DNA of 64,000 nt from Vagococcus carniphilus (lineage in GTDB: Bacteria > Bacillota > Bacilli > Lactobacillales > Vagococcaceae). A model generated the notes under the pieces. That model did not search any database and was not told the origin of the DNA. It worked only from the letters and a program-made list of their open reading frames with translations. Location of the stretch: positions 2,310,001-2,374,000 of the forward strand of contig NZ_CP060720.1 in NCBI RefSeq assembly GCF_014397115.1, in the 5' to 3' direction. The position numbers and the translations under genes are program-made. Of the stretch, positions 1-8,533 are shown in pieces (position 1 is the first letter of the stretch; each line of letters opens with the position of its first letter).

Positions 1-3000
1 GTATTCGTAATATCCATACCATTTGAAGTACTTTCATACGCTACTGGTACTAAAAATTCTTCAACATGATAATTATAAGGTTTTCCATTTTCATCTTTGC
101 GAGGCATACCATTAAATTCGTAAAGCCATCTACCATCTGGACCTGGTTCAACCCATTTACGATCTACTTCTCTATCATTTTGATATAGTTTAACTAAAAT
201 TCGTTCAGGTCTATATGAAGGACTATCACCTACCCAATGCTTTTCACCTTGTAAATCGATGAACTCTCCTTCTTCTAAATAATTTTTAATCGTCGTACCG
301 TCAATTTTAGTCGTATATCCTTCTACAGGCTCTTCTTCTACCGTATACTTAATAACATTTAATTCGTCATCATGTTTATTCAGGTTAGTAAATTTATATG
401 CCCAATTATTATTAGATGTTACTTTTTGACTAGCTACTTTTTCTTTTTTACCTTTAGATTCTCCGTACAGATTAACAGTAATTGACGATGGACGATCTTT
501 TTCTGTGTCGTCATACCACTCTTTTTTACCACTTAATTCAGTTTTTTCGCGAATCAAAGTATTCTTAATATTATACTTATCACTCGAACTGCTTTCATAG
601 TGATCATACTCTTCACGTTCTTCTACATAATAAGTGATTTCGCGCTTTTTATTATCATGCTTAGGAAGATTTTCAAATGAATAATACCATTTTGAAGACA
701 TCATACTTCCTTTAACAATTTGATAGTCAATACGAGTATCTTTTTGTCCATCAAACCCTTTTTGATACAGATCGACAATTATTTCTTTGGGTCTAAGATT
801 TAATTTATTATTTTGGTCTTCCCAGATTTTTTCTCCATCAATATCAACTAACTCTTCTTCTTCAGGTTCAAAATGATTGATAATATCTTTACCATCTACT
901 ACCGATGTATAACCATTAGGAACATTTTCTTCCTCTACTGTATAAACATTTTCATCATTAGAGTTATCTTTATATTTTGGTAAATTATCAAACGTATACT
1001 TCCAATTATCATCTGATGTAACATCTTTTCTTTGATAGAAAGAACCATTTTTTAATAATTTTACTGTTACTTTTCCAGGTCGATCGTTGGTTGTGTCACC
1101 CTCCCACTTTTTCTCGCCTGAAACACTAACAACTTCTAATTCTGAATAAACATTACGAATATTGTCGCCTTCTACAGTTGACTCATAACCATCTGGAACA
1201 TTTTTTTCTTTGACAGTATATTCAAATTCATGATTTCCCTCTTTTTTAGGTAAGCCATTAAATTCATAATTCCATCCTTCACTAGCTTCTGCTTTAGTTT
1301 CTGAATAATATTTACCATCTTGGTGTAGTTCTACCGTGATATTATTAGGACGTTTTCCTGGACGGTTATTGTTATCTTCCCAGATTTTTTTCCCTTTAAC
1401 ACTTGTTGTTTCTGATTTAGTGTATGTGTTAGTAATATCATATTTATTGACAGTTGATTCATATCCATCTGGAACGTTTACTTCTTTTACCGTATACTGA
1501 TAATCTTCACCAGTCCCATTATCTACTTTAGGCAAATCTTTAAACTCATATTTCCAATTATCATTTTTAAAAGCTTCTGTTTCTTTAAAAGAATGACCAT
1601 TTTGTAACAATTCAATAGGCACTTTATCTGGACGATTGTCTTTAACACTTTCATCATCTTTCCAAATCTTCTCACCTGAAATAGTCACTTTTTCTTGATT
1701 ATTATAAGTATTTGTAATTGTTCCGTCGTTAATTTCAGTATCATAATTGATGATAGGATCTTCTTTAACTGTATAAAGAATTGGTTTATTGTTCTCATTT
1801 AAGGGTAAATCTTTAAACGTTCCTTTATAAGTATTACCTTCATTTAAAACCATTGAGTCTTTTTCTTTGTCATTAGCAAATAAACGAACTGTTACTTCTG
1901 GTTTTTTCACTGAAGAAGGAACATTTTTCCATTTTTTCTCAACTGGAAACTCAGTTAATTCTTCTCCACCTTGAGAATTGACAACTACTTCTTCTAATTC
2001 TGTTGTTTCATTATCACTAATTGTTACTACTCTACCAGTCTTCATTTCATTACTAATGTTATAGCCAGCTGGCGCTTTATTTTCAACGAGTAAATAATCA
2101 CCCTTTGTTAATTTAGTAAATAAAGCATTACCACTTCCATCAGAAACAGCACGGTCTACCACCTTAGCTGGATCTTTAATAATTCCTCGATAAAGTGTAA
2201 ACTCTGCACCTTTTAACACTTGATTTTGATTCTCGGCTGACACTTTTTTAACTCTTAAGTTTCTTGTTCTTCCTTGAATCGTTCCAGAACTATCAGGTAC
2301 TTTTACTGGTACACTAACTTCAATTGGATTGGCTGTTGTGTGAACATCTTTTGCGGTCATTCTAATTTTATTTTTTACTGGTTTATTTTCCCCTGGAATT
2401 GTCCCACTTGGAAAAACAATCCGACCTTGATAAGTTAAATCTAGTTTTTCTTCGATGTCATGTAGCATTTTAATATGAAATTGACGTTCTGTATAATCCA
2501 GAATATAGTCATATCCCTCAACTAATGTATTACCTGAAGAATCTGTTAATCGAATTGTATCTCTGATAACAATTTGATTTTCCCAACTATCATCAAAAAT
2601 TTCTAAATCTCTTAATTTATAGCCATGAGGATTAACATCAACATGCCAGTCAATCAAATTAGGATTCGCCGGATTTGTCTTTCCTTCTTTTTTCAAGAAA
2701 AGATCGTTTCCTATGTTTCCTTTAAGAGAACCCGTTGCTTCTTTTTTAGGTGTATATTTATCTTCATAATAAGCTGTATTAAAAATCTCATGATCAACTA
2801 CATCTAGAGGATTTTTTAACTTAGTGCGGAAAATAACTTGTTGAACATATTTATTTTCCATAAAGCCACTTACTTCAAGTTGATTTTTCGAATGATTAAA
2901 TTCGATTTTTTCACCTACACTATCTACCCAAACACCGTAACTTTTATATTGAACTTTTGCTGAGCCATCAACGTACGTTTGATCATCTTTAATAGGGTCC

Positions 3001-5150
3001 GTCAGTAAATTATTAGGACCAACAGCAACTGTTCCTTTTTCGTTAAGAACTACAGACCACTCAATTTCATTATCCCCTGGAATAAATCGACCTGATTTTG
3101 ATAATCCTATTTCTGCAGTTGGTTTAGGAATATATTGTTCCTTATCATCGTCTTCTTTTTCATTACCTTCTACAAAATAATGATAATTGGCTTTATTATT
3201 TTGAATAGTATTGCGCTCAAAATCCGTTATATACTTAATAGTAAAAGCGTCACTTGTTGGATTTTTATAGGTAATTTTAAATCCAGTCGCGTAACCTGGC
3301 ATATTATCGATATCTTTCCACTCAATATCATAGTCTGAGGGTTTTACTATTTCTCCATAAGGTAGACGTTTGAATACAAGACTACTTTTACGAATCATAC
3401 CAGTGTCTACTTCATCTTCTACCCACCACTTATCTAACTTTTGTTTTTCTTTATTGATCGTTAACTCCCATAATGCGCCTCCTTGAGAGTCAATCGGTTT
3501 ACTTTTTGAAATACTGCTCTTTCCATCTCCATCACCGTCGCCATCTCCACCGTTACCACCACCGACAGAAATGTCTTTACTAGCTATAACCTTTTGACCA
3601 CCACTCAACACATCGTTAACTGTAAATTTTTCATCCTTGTTCGTTACTTTAGCCTTGTAAGTAATTGTAACAGGTTCATTGACATCTGTTTTAAATTCAA
3701 AGTCAAAACTTTTCTTGTCATCACTCACCTTTACTTCATGTGGTAAGTTAGGAGATACCGTCATTGAATCTTCAACAAGTGTCCCGTTTGTCATCGTATC
3801 AGTAAACTTAGCATCCTTTTGGTCGATATGAATTCCTTTTGGGTTGTAAGTTATTTTCCAATCAATAATGCCATCTTTTTTATTGTAGTCTCCTGCTTCT
3901 TTAGCTATCACTTCTTGTCCTAACTGTTGAGAAGCTGAAGCTGTTTCTTTCAAATAATTTCCATTGTCCGTATCACTTGTTAATGTGATTCTATTCGTTA
4001 TTTTTCCGACAACACCAAATTTCAAAGGTGTTTCAATATAAAGTACGTAAGGTTCTTCAATGGAATCAAATCCTAAATCAATATTTCCATTTTGATCAAA
4101 CACCTGATTACTAATTGAAACCTCATCACCTTCTGTGATTTCTCCTTTTAAATTAACTTTGGCTTTTTTCATTTTGGTAATTCTAATTTCTTTAGCTGCT
4201 TCTACATCTGAATTATAATAGCGATAAGTTGTCTCTTCATTTAGTTTTAGATGATTCATTTTTAACGAGTTCGGATTAATCAATACTTTCCATTCTGGCA
4301 CATCTCCATTTAATCCCATATATTGTTTTTGAATATATGATTTGATATTACTAGTCACATAAATCATTTCACTACTATCATTAGAGACAAAAGGGATTTC
4401 TATTTCGTAACCACCGGGTATCGTTACTTTATGTTCATCCACTTTCATTGAAAACATTAATTTACCATCAACATCATCATTTTTTCTAACTTCCTCATTA
4501 AAAACCATTCTGACATCGCCGTTTGTATAACCATAATACTTCCCATAAATGACACCATTATCAGGATCAATCAAATCACCTGATTGCTCTCTTGTTAAAC
4601 TAATCACATCTGAGCTTGGCAGTTTAAACTGATAGTAATCTTCATCTAGCATTTTTTTACCAAAAGCATCAGGAATCCTAAATGTATAGTTTATTTGAAA
4701 TTCATCACCAATACTTAAAGGATTGACTTCTGTTATAGTTTTTCCGTTTAAGGTCATTTCAGTATCAGTTAGAATAGTCGGATTGCCATCTTTATCTTTA
4801 GGTAGCATGTAAGCTTCATCCAGACTTGTAATATCACGGCCTCCCGCTCTTGCTAGTTCTTTTGTTTCAGCATCTTCGTTTTCTAGACCTTCACTTGTCA
4901 ATGTATCTGTCAGTTCTTCATTTTCTCTAGTAGTAGATTCCGCTTCATTAGTTTCACTTGATATTTCAGTTGTGCTTGATTGGCTAGTAGATTCCTCTAT
5001 AGCATTATTTGGTTCTGAGGATGCTATCTTTGCCACTTCTTGTTTGTCTGTCTCTGCATATGCTTGTATTGTTCCGATTGATGTTGCTAATTGTGTAAAG
5101 GTACTCATTAGCATAACAATTAACATAAAGACTGATTTTTTCATTTTCAC
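1..5150 (-). CDS. Giant Cna-B repeat surface adhesin (C-terminus beyond window)
   Basis: The reading frame stays open from the start to the window edge, so about 1716 residues are visible and the C-terminus (probably an LPXTG anchor) is missing. After a signal peptide (about residues 1-32) comes a Ser/Thr/Glu-rich stretch, then a long array of Ig-like adhesin domains. A Gly/Asp linker near residue 535 splits this array. A SpaA-type prealbumin-like domain lies at about 960-1030, followed by seven tandem Cna-B domains. Each Cna-B domain opens with a GEKxW-like Lys motif and closes with YTVxE, the Lys/Glu pair that supports intramolecular isopeptide bonds in this family. These domains usually form a stiff stalk that lifts a ligand-binding head off the wall. 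A GTG at 5150 lies 8 nt after AGGAGG, whereas the in-frame ATG at 5144 is 14 nt away, so I chose GTG. The ligand is unknown. Confidence 0.88.
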   Translation of the reverse strand, partial: MKMKKSVFMLIVMLMSTFTQLATSIGTIQAYAETDKQEVAKIASSEPNNAIEESTSQSSTTEISSETNEAESTTRENEELTDTLTSEGLENEDAETKELARAGGRDITSLDEAYMLPKDKDGNPTILTDTEMTLNGKTITEVNPLSIGDEFQINYTFRIPDAFGKKMLDEDYYQFKLPSSDVISLTREQSGDLIDPDNGVIYGKYYGYTNGDVRMVFNEEVRKNDDVDGKLMFSMKVDEHKVTIPGGYEIEIPFVSNDSSEMIYVTSNIKSYIQKQYMGLNGDVPEWKVLINPNSLKMNHLKLNEETTYRYYNSDVEAAKEIRITKMKKAKVNLKGEITEGDEVSISNQVFDQNGNIDLGFDSIEEPYVLYIETPLKFGVVGKITNRITLTSDTDNGNYLKETASASQQLGQEVIAKEAGDYNKKDGIIDWKITYNPKGIHIDQKDAKFTDTMTNGTLVEDSMTVSPNLPHEVKVSDDKKSFDFEFKTDVNEPVTITYKAKVTNKDEKFTVNDVLSGGQKVIASKDISVGGGNGGDGDGDGDGKSSISKSKPIDSQGGALWELTINKEKQKLDKWWVEDEVDTGMIRKSSLVFKRLPYGEIVKPSDYDIEWKDIDNMPGYATGFKITYKNPTSDAFTIKYITDFERNTIQNNKANYHYFVEGNEKEDDDKEQYIPKPTAEIGLSKSGRFIPGDNEIEWSVVLNEKGTVAVGPNNLLTDPIKDDQTYVDGSAKVQYKSYGVWVDSVGEKIEFNHSKNQLEVSGFMENKYVQQVIFRTKLKNPLDVVDHEIFNTAYYEDKYTPKKEATGSLKGNIGNDLFLKKEGKTNPANPNLIDWHVDVNPHGYKLRDLEIFDDSWENQIVIRDTIRLTDSSGNTLVEGYDYILDYTERQFHIKMLHDIEEKLDLTYQGRIVFPSGTIPGENKPVKNKIRMTAKDVHTTANPIEVSVPVKVPDSSGTIQGRTRNLRVKKVSAENQNQVLKGAEFTLYRGIIKDPAKVVDRAVSDGSGNALFTKLTKGDYLLVENKAPAGYNISNEMKTGRVVTISDNETTELEEVVVNSQGGEELTEFPVEKKWKNVPSSVKKPEVTVRLFANDKEKDSMVLNEGNTYKGTFKDLPLNENNKPILYTVKEDPIINYDTEINDGTITNTYNNQEKVTISGEKIWKDDESVKDNRPDKVPIELLQNGHSFKETEAFKNDNWKYEFKDLPKVDNGTGEDYQYTVKEVNVPDGYESTVNKYDITNTYTKSETTSVKGKKIWEDNNNRPGKRPNNITVELHQDGKYYSETKAEASEGWNYEFNGLPKKEGNHEFEYTVKEKNVPDGYESTVEGDNIRNVYSELEVVSVSGEKKWEGDTTNDRPGKVTVKLLKNGSFYQRKDVTSDDNWKYTFDNLPKYKDNSNDENVYTVEEENVPNGYTSVVDGKDIINHFEPEEEELVDIDGEKIWEDQNNKLNLRPKEIIVDLYQKGFDGQKDTRIDYQIVKGSMMSSKWYYSFENLPKHDNKKREITYYVEEREEYDHYESSSSDKYNIKNTLIREKTELSGKKEWYDDTEKDRPSSITVNLYGESKGKKEKVASQKVTSNNNWAYKFTNLNKHDDELNVIKYTVEEEPVEGYTTKIDGTTIKNYLEEGEFIDLQGEKHWVGDSPSYRPERILVKLYQNDREVDRKWVEPGPDGRWLYEFNGMPRKDENGKPYNYHVEEFLVPVAYESTSNGMDITN

Positions 5151-5218
5151 GATATTTTCCTCCTTTTACGCTTCCATACTTTTTTATTTAAACCTCTATT
5201 AAAAAAACATTAAAAAAC

Positions 5219-5254
5219 TTACCATAAATTTAACCCAAGCACAACCTTTTTCAT
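5219..5254 (-). CDS. Possible 11-residue leader peptide upstream of the giant adhesin
   Basis: An ATG at 5254 follows AAGGAGTGGTTAAT, an excellent ribosome binding site, and opens an ORF of eleven sense codons (MKKVVLGLNLW) ending in TAA. It lies 68 nt upstream of the adhesin GTG start, inside the probable 5' leader. It may be a translated leader peptide that couples or attenuates adhesin expression, or the stub of a lost secreted protein, since it starts like a signal peptide (MKK). Only the binding site and the short frame are seen. Its function is a guess. Confidence 0.35.
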   Translation of the reverse strand: MKKVVLGLNLW

Positions 5255-5351
5255 ATTAACCACTCCTTATTTTAATTATTTATTATATTTTAGGTATTTA
5301 GAAATAACACAATATTATTTTTTTTATGTTTTAAAACAAAAAAAGTTGCTT

Positions 5352-5379
5352 CTTATATCCAAATACTGAATGTTTTCAA
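5352..5379 (-). promoter_or_regulatory. Candidate promoter of the giant adhesin gene
   Basis: On the minus strand TTGAAA (5374-5379) and TATAAG (5352-5357) are separated by 16 nt. A transcript would start near 5345 and have a leader of about 195 nt carrying the 11-codon ORF. The rest of the 5151-5543 gap is AT-rich and shows no other gene. Confidence 0.4.
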
Positions 5380-5543
5380 TTTAGTTGTTATCATTTCCAT
5401 TTTAGCATTATTCCTTGGTTACTAATAATAATATCCCTCCTCATACGTTATTTTTTTTACATATTGTCTGTTAAAAAGACATTTTTTATTATTTATCAGA
5501 AAAATAAATGTGTATAAATAACTAACAATTCAATTTATCACAT

Positions 5544-5578
5544 AAAAAAACTCAAACTAATCATTAAATTAGTTTGAG
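5544..5578 (-). terminator. Rho-independent terminator of the TauE-type permease gene
   Basis: A perfect 10-bp stem (CTCAAACTAA at 5551-5560, TTAGTTTGAG at 5569-5578) is followed on the minus strand by seven T. The stem overlaps the stop codon of the permease gene. Confidence 0.85.
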
Positions 5579-6343
5579 TCCGTTGTAAATATTTAATAAC
5601 AAAACCAAAATTATTACTGCTTGATATAACACATTAACACTTTTATCTGAGGCTTTTTTACTAATAAAAGCACCTAATAAACCACCTATAATTGCTGCAG
5701 GAATAATGTAGTATAAAATTGCCAAATCAAACCTTGTTATATCTGATACGATAAATATACTAGTTACCTTTGTTAATTGTGAAAACAAAATGGTGATAAT
5801 CGAGTAAACAGTTGCCCTTTTAATCGGAATATCAAATAAAAACATTAAAAGTGCAACATTAATCGGTCCACCACCAATTCCTAAAAGACTTGCTAGAAAG
5901 CCTAATACTAATCCTGAAATCAAGGTAAGTCCTTTTCCTTGATAGGCTCGATTTTCTATAAGATCATAGCTATGGATAATCGAAAGAAGTAACGTTATCA
6001 CAGTTAGTATAATTTGAATCAGTTGGACTTCTCGTCCCTCTGGATACAATTTCAAAATCCATTCAAACAGATAATTGCCTAATAATCCTCCTAATACAGC
6101 TCCAAGTGACAATCTGATTGCAAAAGGCCATTTAACCTCAATCCCATTTTTTACTTGCCTATAAGTAGAAACAAAAGACATAGTTAATACTGCGACACTT
6201 GAATAAAATGAAATGGCCGCTACTGGATGAACATGAATTAAATCTAGCATCGGTTTGATTAAAACGCCGCCTCCCATTCCTGAGACAGCCCCTATCGTAT
6301 TCGCAAAAACAATAATGAAAAAATAAATAATTCCAACACTCAA
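5564..6343 (-). CDS. TauE/SafE (TSUP) family membrane permease
   Basis: This 259-residue integral membrane protein has about eight hydrophobic segments arranged as two similar halves, as in TSUP permeases. The family's glycine-rich motif is present twice: near residue 20 (GAVSGMGGGVLIKP) and near 155 (LLGIGGGPINV). TSUP members export or import sulfite, sulfoacetate or other organosulfur anions, and the substrate cannot be told here. The start is a TTG at 6343 placed 8 nt after AGGAGG. It has its own terminator and looks monocistronic, lying between two surface-protein loci without an obvious link to either. Confidence 0.85.
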   Translation of the reverse strand: MSVGIIYFFIIVFANTIGAVSGMGGGVLIKPMLDLIHVHPVAAISFYSSVAVLTMSFVSTYRQVKNGIEVKWPFAIRLSLGAVLGGLLGNYLFEWILKLYPEGREVQLIQIILTVITLLLSIIHSYDLIENRAYQGKGLTLISGLVLGFLASLLGIGGGPINVALLMFLFDIPIKRATVYSIITILFSQLTKVTSIFIVSDITRFDLAILYYIIPAAIIGGLLGAFISKKASDKSVNVLYQAVIILVLLLNIYNGLKLI

Positions 6344-6417
6344 ATGCTTTTCCTCCTTAGTAAAGAGTTCCTATCTACATTGTAAAGATACAAACTAGAT
6401 ATAGCTAATTTTTCGTC

Positions 6418-6452
6418 CAAAAAAACCCTAAAAGGGTTCTCCTCTTAGGGTT
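6418..6452 (-). terminator. Terminator at the 3' end of the SipW/BsaA-like operon
   Basis: Minus-strand hairpin with an 8-bp stem (AACCCTAA at 6424-6431, TTAGGGTT at 6445-6452) running into a T-rich tract. It follows the lipoprotein gene that closes the operon. Confidence 0.75.
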
Positions 6453-6485
6453 GTAATAGTGTTTGAACAGTTCTCTATAATGGAT

Positions 6486-7046
6486 CTATTTCATAGGAAT
6501 CTTTAACTTTTCAGAATGGAAGACATTCATCTCTTTATCATAAACTGATAGATAAACCTCTTTATCTTCTGGCAAAGCATAAAGACCGCCTATTTTTACT
6601 CGTTGATTTGCCTTCAATTCTTTACTCATGTTATCTATCGCCGTTTTATACTCCGAACCATCTAAATCTTTCTTAGGTAGTACGTGGGGATATAAACTTT
6701 CTGTTCCCTTTTCTTCATCAGAAAACCTGATATAGGTATTCCATTCCGTTTCCGGTAAGATGGTTTCCTTAGACTTGTTTTCCATTTCAGCATAGATAAA
6801 CCAACTATCTTTTCCATCAATATCTTTTTTCAACTCCGTTGTTAGTAAGGTTAACTCAAAAGTTGGTGTGATTAATTGATGATTTTTAGGCTGAAAAGAA
6901 ACGTCTTTCGCCTTAACTACTTCAGAAGAAGTAGCCTTTGACGAAGAATCAGATGTTTCTTTTTTTTCGTTAGATGCGCACGCTCCTAACAGAAACAAGC
7001 TCATTACTAAAATTGATAATAGTTTGGATAGGTTGAACTTAGACAC
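6486..7046 (-). CDS. Secreted lipoprotein, DUF5067-like
   Basis: A 186-residue protein with a lipoprotein signal peptide and lipobox LLGAC (Cys near residue 22), then a Ser/Lys/Glu-rich linker and a beta-rich domain of about 130 residues. The domain's order of hydrophobic strands resembles the DUF5067/Ig-like lipoproteins of Firmicutes, but I assign that family only tentatively. The GTG start shares its G with the TAG stop of the upstream gene (TAGTG), so translation is almost certainly coupled to the pectate-lyase-like adhesin gene. As the last gene of the SipW/BsaA-like operon it could be a membrane-attached assembly factor or periplasmic chaperone for the secreted fibre. That role is inferred from position only. 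Confidence 0.7.
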   Translation of the reverse strand: MSKFNLSKLLSILVMSLFLLGACASNEKKETSDSSSKATSSEVVKAKDVSFQPKNHQLITPTFELTLLTTELKKDIDGKDSWFIYAEMENKSKETILPETEWNTYIRFSDEEKGTESLYPHVLPKKDLDGSEYKTAIDNMSKELKANQRVKIGGLYALPEDKEVYLSVYDKEMNVFHSEKLKIPMK

Positions 7047-8452
7047 TAATTGCTCCCACCATTACCAGGTTCGCTTCCACCTGCTCGGAAGACAACACGT
7101 CCATAGTCAGCTGCTTGGAAATTGTCACGTGTTTCTTCAATAGGACCAAATACTTCCGCAGATACATCATTATTTTTTGCATCTCCACCTAATCCAACAT
7201 AAGTATTGAAATATTCATTATCTCTAAACTTATCTTTAATAGTTTCATTAGGATAGTTGCCACCATCTTTATTCCAAGTATAAATTGCATCTAAACCATA
7301 TCCTTGGATAAATGTACGGTCACCTCTAAATAATGGTGCATTCGCTTTTTTATTGGCAATATCTAAATTACCGGCTTGGTAAAGGTTAAAGCCTGCATAT
7401 TCGTAAATACTTTCGATAACTCCATTAGCACTATTACCATAAATAACTAATTCAGAAGACTCATCTTGGTTAATTTGAGTACCATATTGTTGTAATTTCA
7501 TCGCTTGGTATTTACCACCACCACGACCATTAAATTTAACTTTTGAATTATAAGCTAGATTTAATGATGGAATATTTTTATAGTCCGCACGTGGAATAAA
7601 TTGGAAAGCAACACCAGCTGCATCTACGTCAAGTTTAGCATCTTCACCAACATTAACTTGGTAAACTTTATCATAAAAGACAGGATAGTAATAGTTAACA
7701 TCACTTTGTGGTGAAATTTTTACATTTACTTTAGCATCTCTACCGATATCAACTTTACCAGTTGCTTCTCCGTCTACTAAACGACCATTGAAATAAAAGG
7801 CTGAGAATTGACCATGGTCTTTCATAGCTGCTTGTCCGTTATACTCACTACCTTCTTTAAACTCTAAATCGTGAACCCACGCATTTTCAGCACGCGTGTT
7901 GATTTCATTTTTGCCGTCAAAGATTAATTTACCTTCTGAAAGGTGAACAAAACGAGCACCTTCATATTTTACATCTTTTGCATAAACATCCCAGCCGTAG
8001 CTAGATGGTCCATTACCAGAACCACCAGTAAAGAAACGGCCGTCAGTTTGTGCACCAACGATATCAGCATTAACAATACTAAATGTATTGTTTTCGCCAG
8101 CGTTAGCAGCTTTTAATGAACTATTTTTTCCGTAAATTGAGAAGCGACCTGAGTCAATTGTATACCCATCTTCTTTATTACCATTAATAGTTAAATCTCT
8201 AGCAGGAATATTAGTGATATTTTTAGTAAATTTGATATTACCTTTTACACTAATTTCTGTTACAGAAGCATTTTGTAAAGCCTCTTCAAATTGTGCGATA
8301 TTTTTTACTTCTTTAGCGTTTGTTGCAGCTTCCACCTCAATACCAGCAGTTTGTGGTAAACCAAAGATTGCTGTACTATTTAAGCCAATTCCTCCTAATA
8401 GAGAAACTGATAAACCTGCTACAACTAATTTTTTTGTTATATTAGATTTCAA
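7046..8452 (-). CDS. Secreted pectate-lyase-like adhesive domain protein
   Basis: A 468-residue exported protein. The signal peptide ends near residue 42 (VEA/ATN). From about residue 48 it has the beginning typical of pectate-lyase-like adhesive domains in Listeria and enterococci: a 'FEEAL' helix, 'ISVKGNIKF', then 'LTINGN', followed by repeated short beta strands compatible with a right-handed beta-helix. The catalytic residues of true pectate lyases are not apparent, so binding is more likely than cleavage. There is no LPXTG or WxL, and the C-terminus is a Gly/Ser-rich tail. The start is TTG at 8452, 8 nt after AGAGGG. It is probably co-transcribed with the 1472-residue adhesin upstream, and its stop overlaps the lipoprotein start. 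Confidence 0.75.
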   Translation of the reverse strand: MKSNITKKLVVAGLSVSLLGGIGLNSTAIFGLPQTAGIEVEAATNAKEVKNIAQFEEALQNASVTEISVKGNIKFTKNITNIPARDLTINGNKEDGYTIDSGRFSIYGKNSSLKAANAGENNTFSIVNADIVGAQTDGRFFTGGSGNGPSSYGWDVYAKDVKYEGARFVHLSEGKLIFDGKNEINTRAENAWVHDLEFKEGSEYNGQAAMKDHGQFSAFYFNGRLVDGEATGKVDIGRDAKVNVKISPQSDVNYYYPVFYDKVYQVNVGEDAKLDVDAAGVAFQFIPRADYKNIPSLNLAYNSKVKFNGRGGGKYQAMKLQQYGTQINQDESSELVIYGNSANGVIESIYEYAGFNLYQAGNLDIANKKANAPLFRGDRTFIQGYGLDAIYTWNKDGGNYPNETIKDKFRDNEYFNTYVGLGGDAKNNDVSAEVFGPIEETRDNFQAADYGRVVFRAGGSEPGNGGSN

Positions 8453-8533
8453 ATTATATACCCTCTTCCTTTTTTTATTTTAAGACAAATCAATTAAAGT
8501 AAAAGAATTGTCAAACACATATTCTTATAAATT

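Noticed and set aside
300-2000. Regularly spaced similar DNA blocks that could suggest a CRISPR array
   Set aside because: The blocks encode successive Cna-B domains of about 90 residues, the repeats are too long and divergent, and no cas genes are present.
2625-5202. Short plus-strand frames opposite the giant adhesin
   Set aside because: Low-complexity hydrophobic products with no ribosome binding sites, explained as shadows of the minus-strand reading frame.
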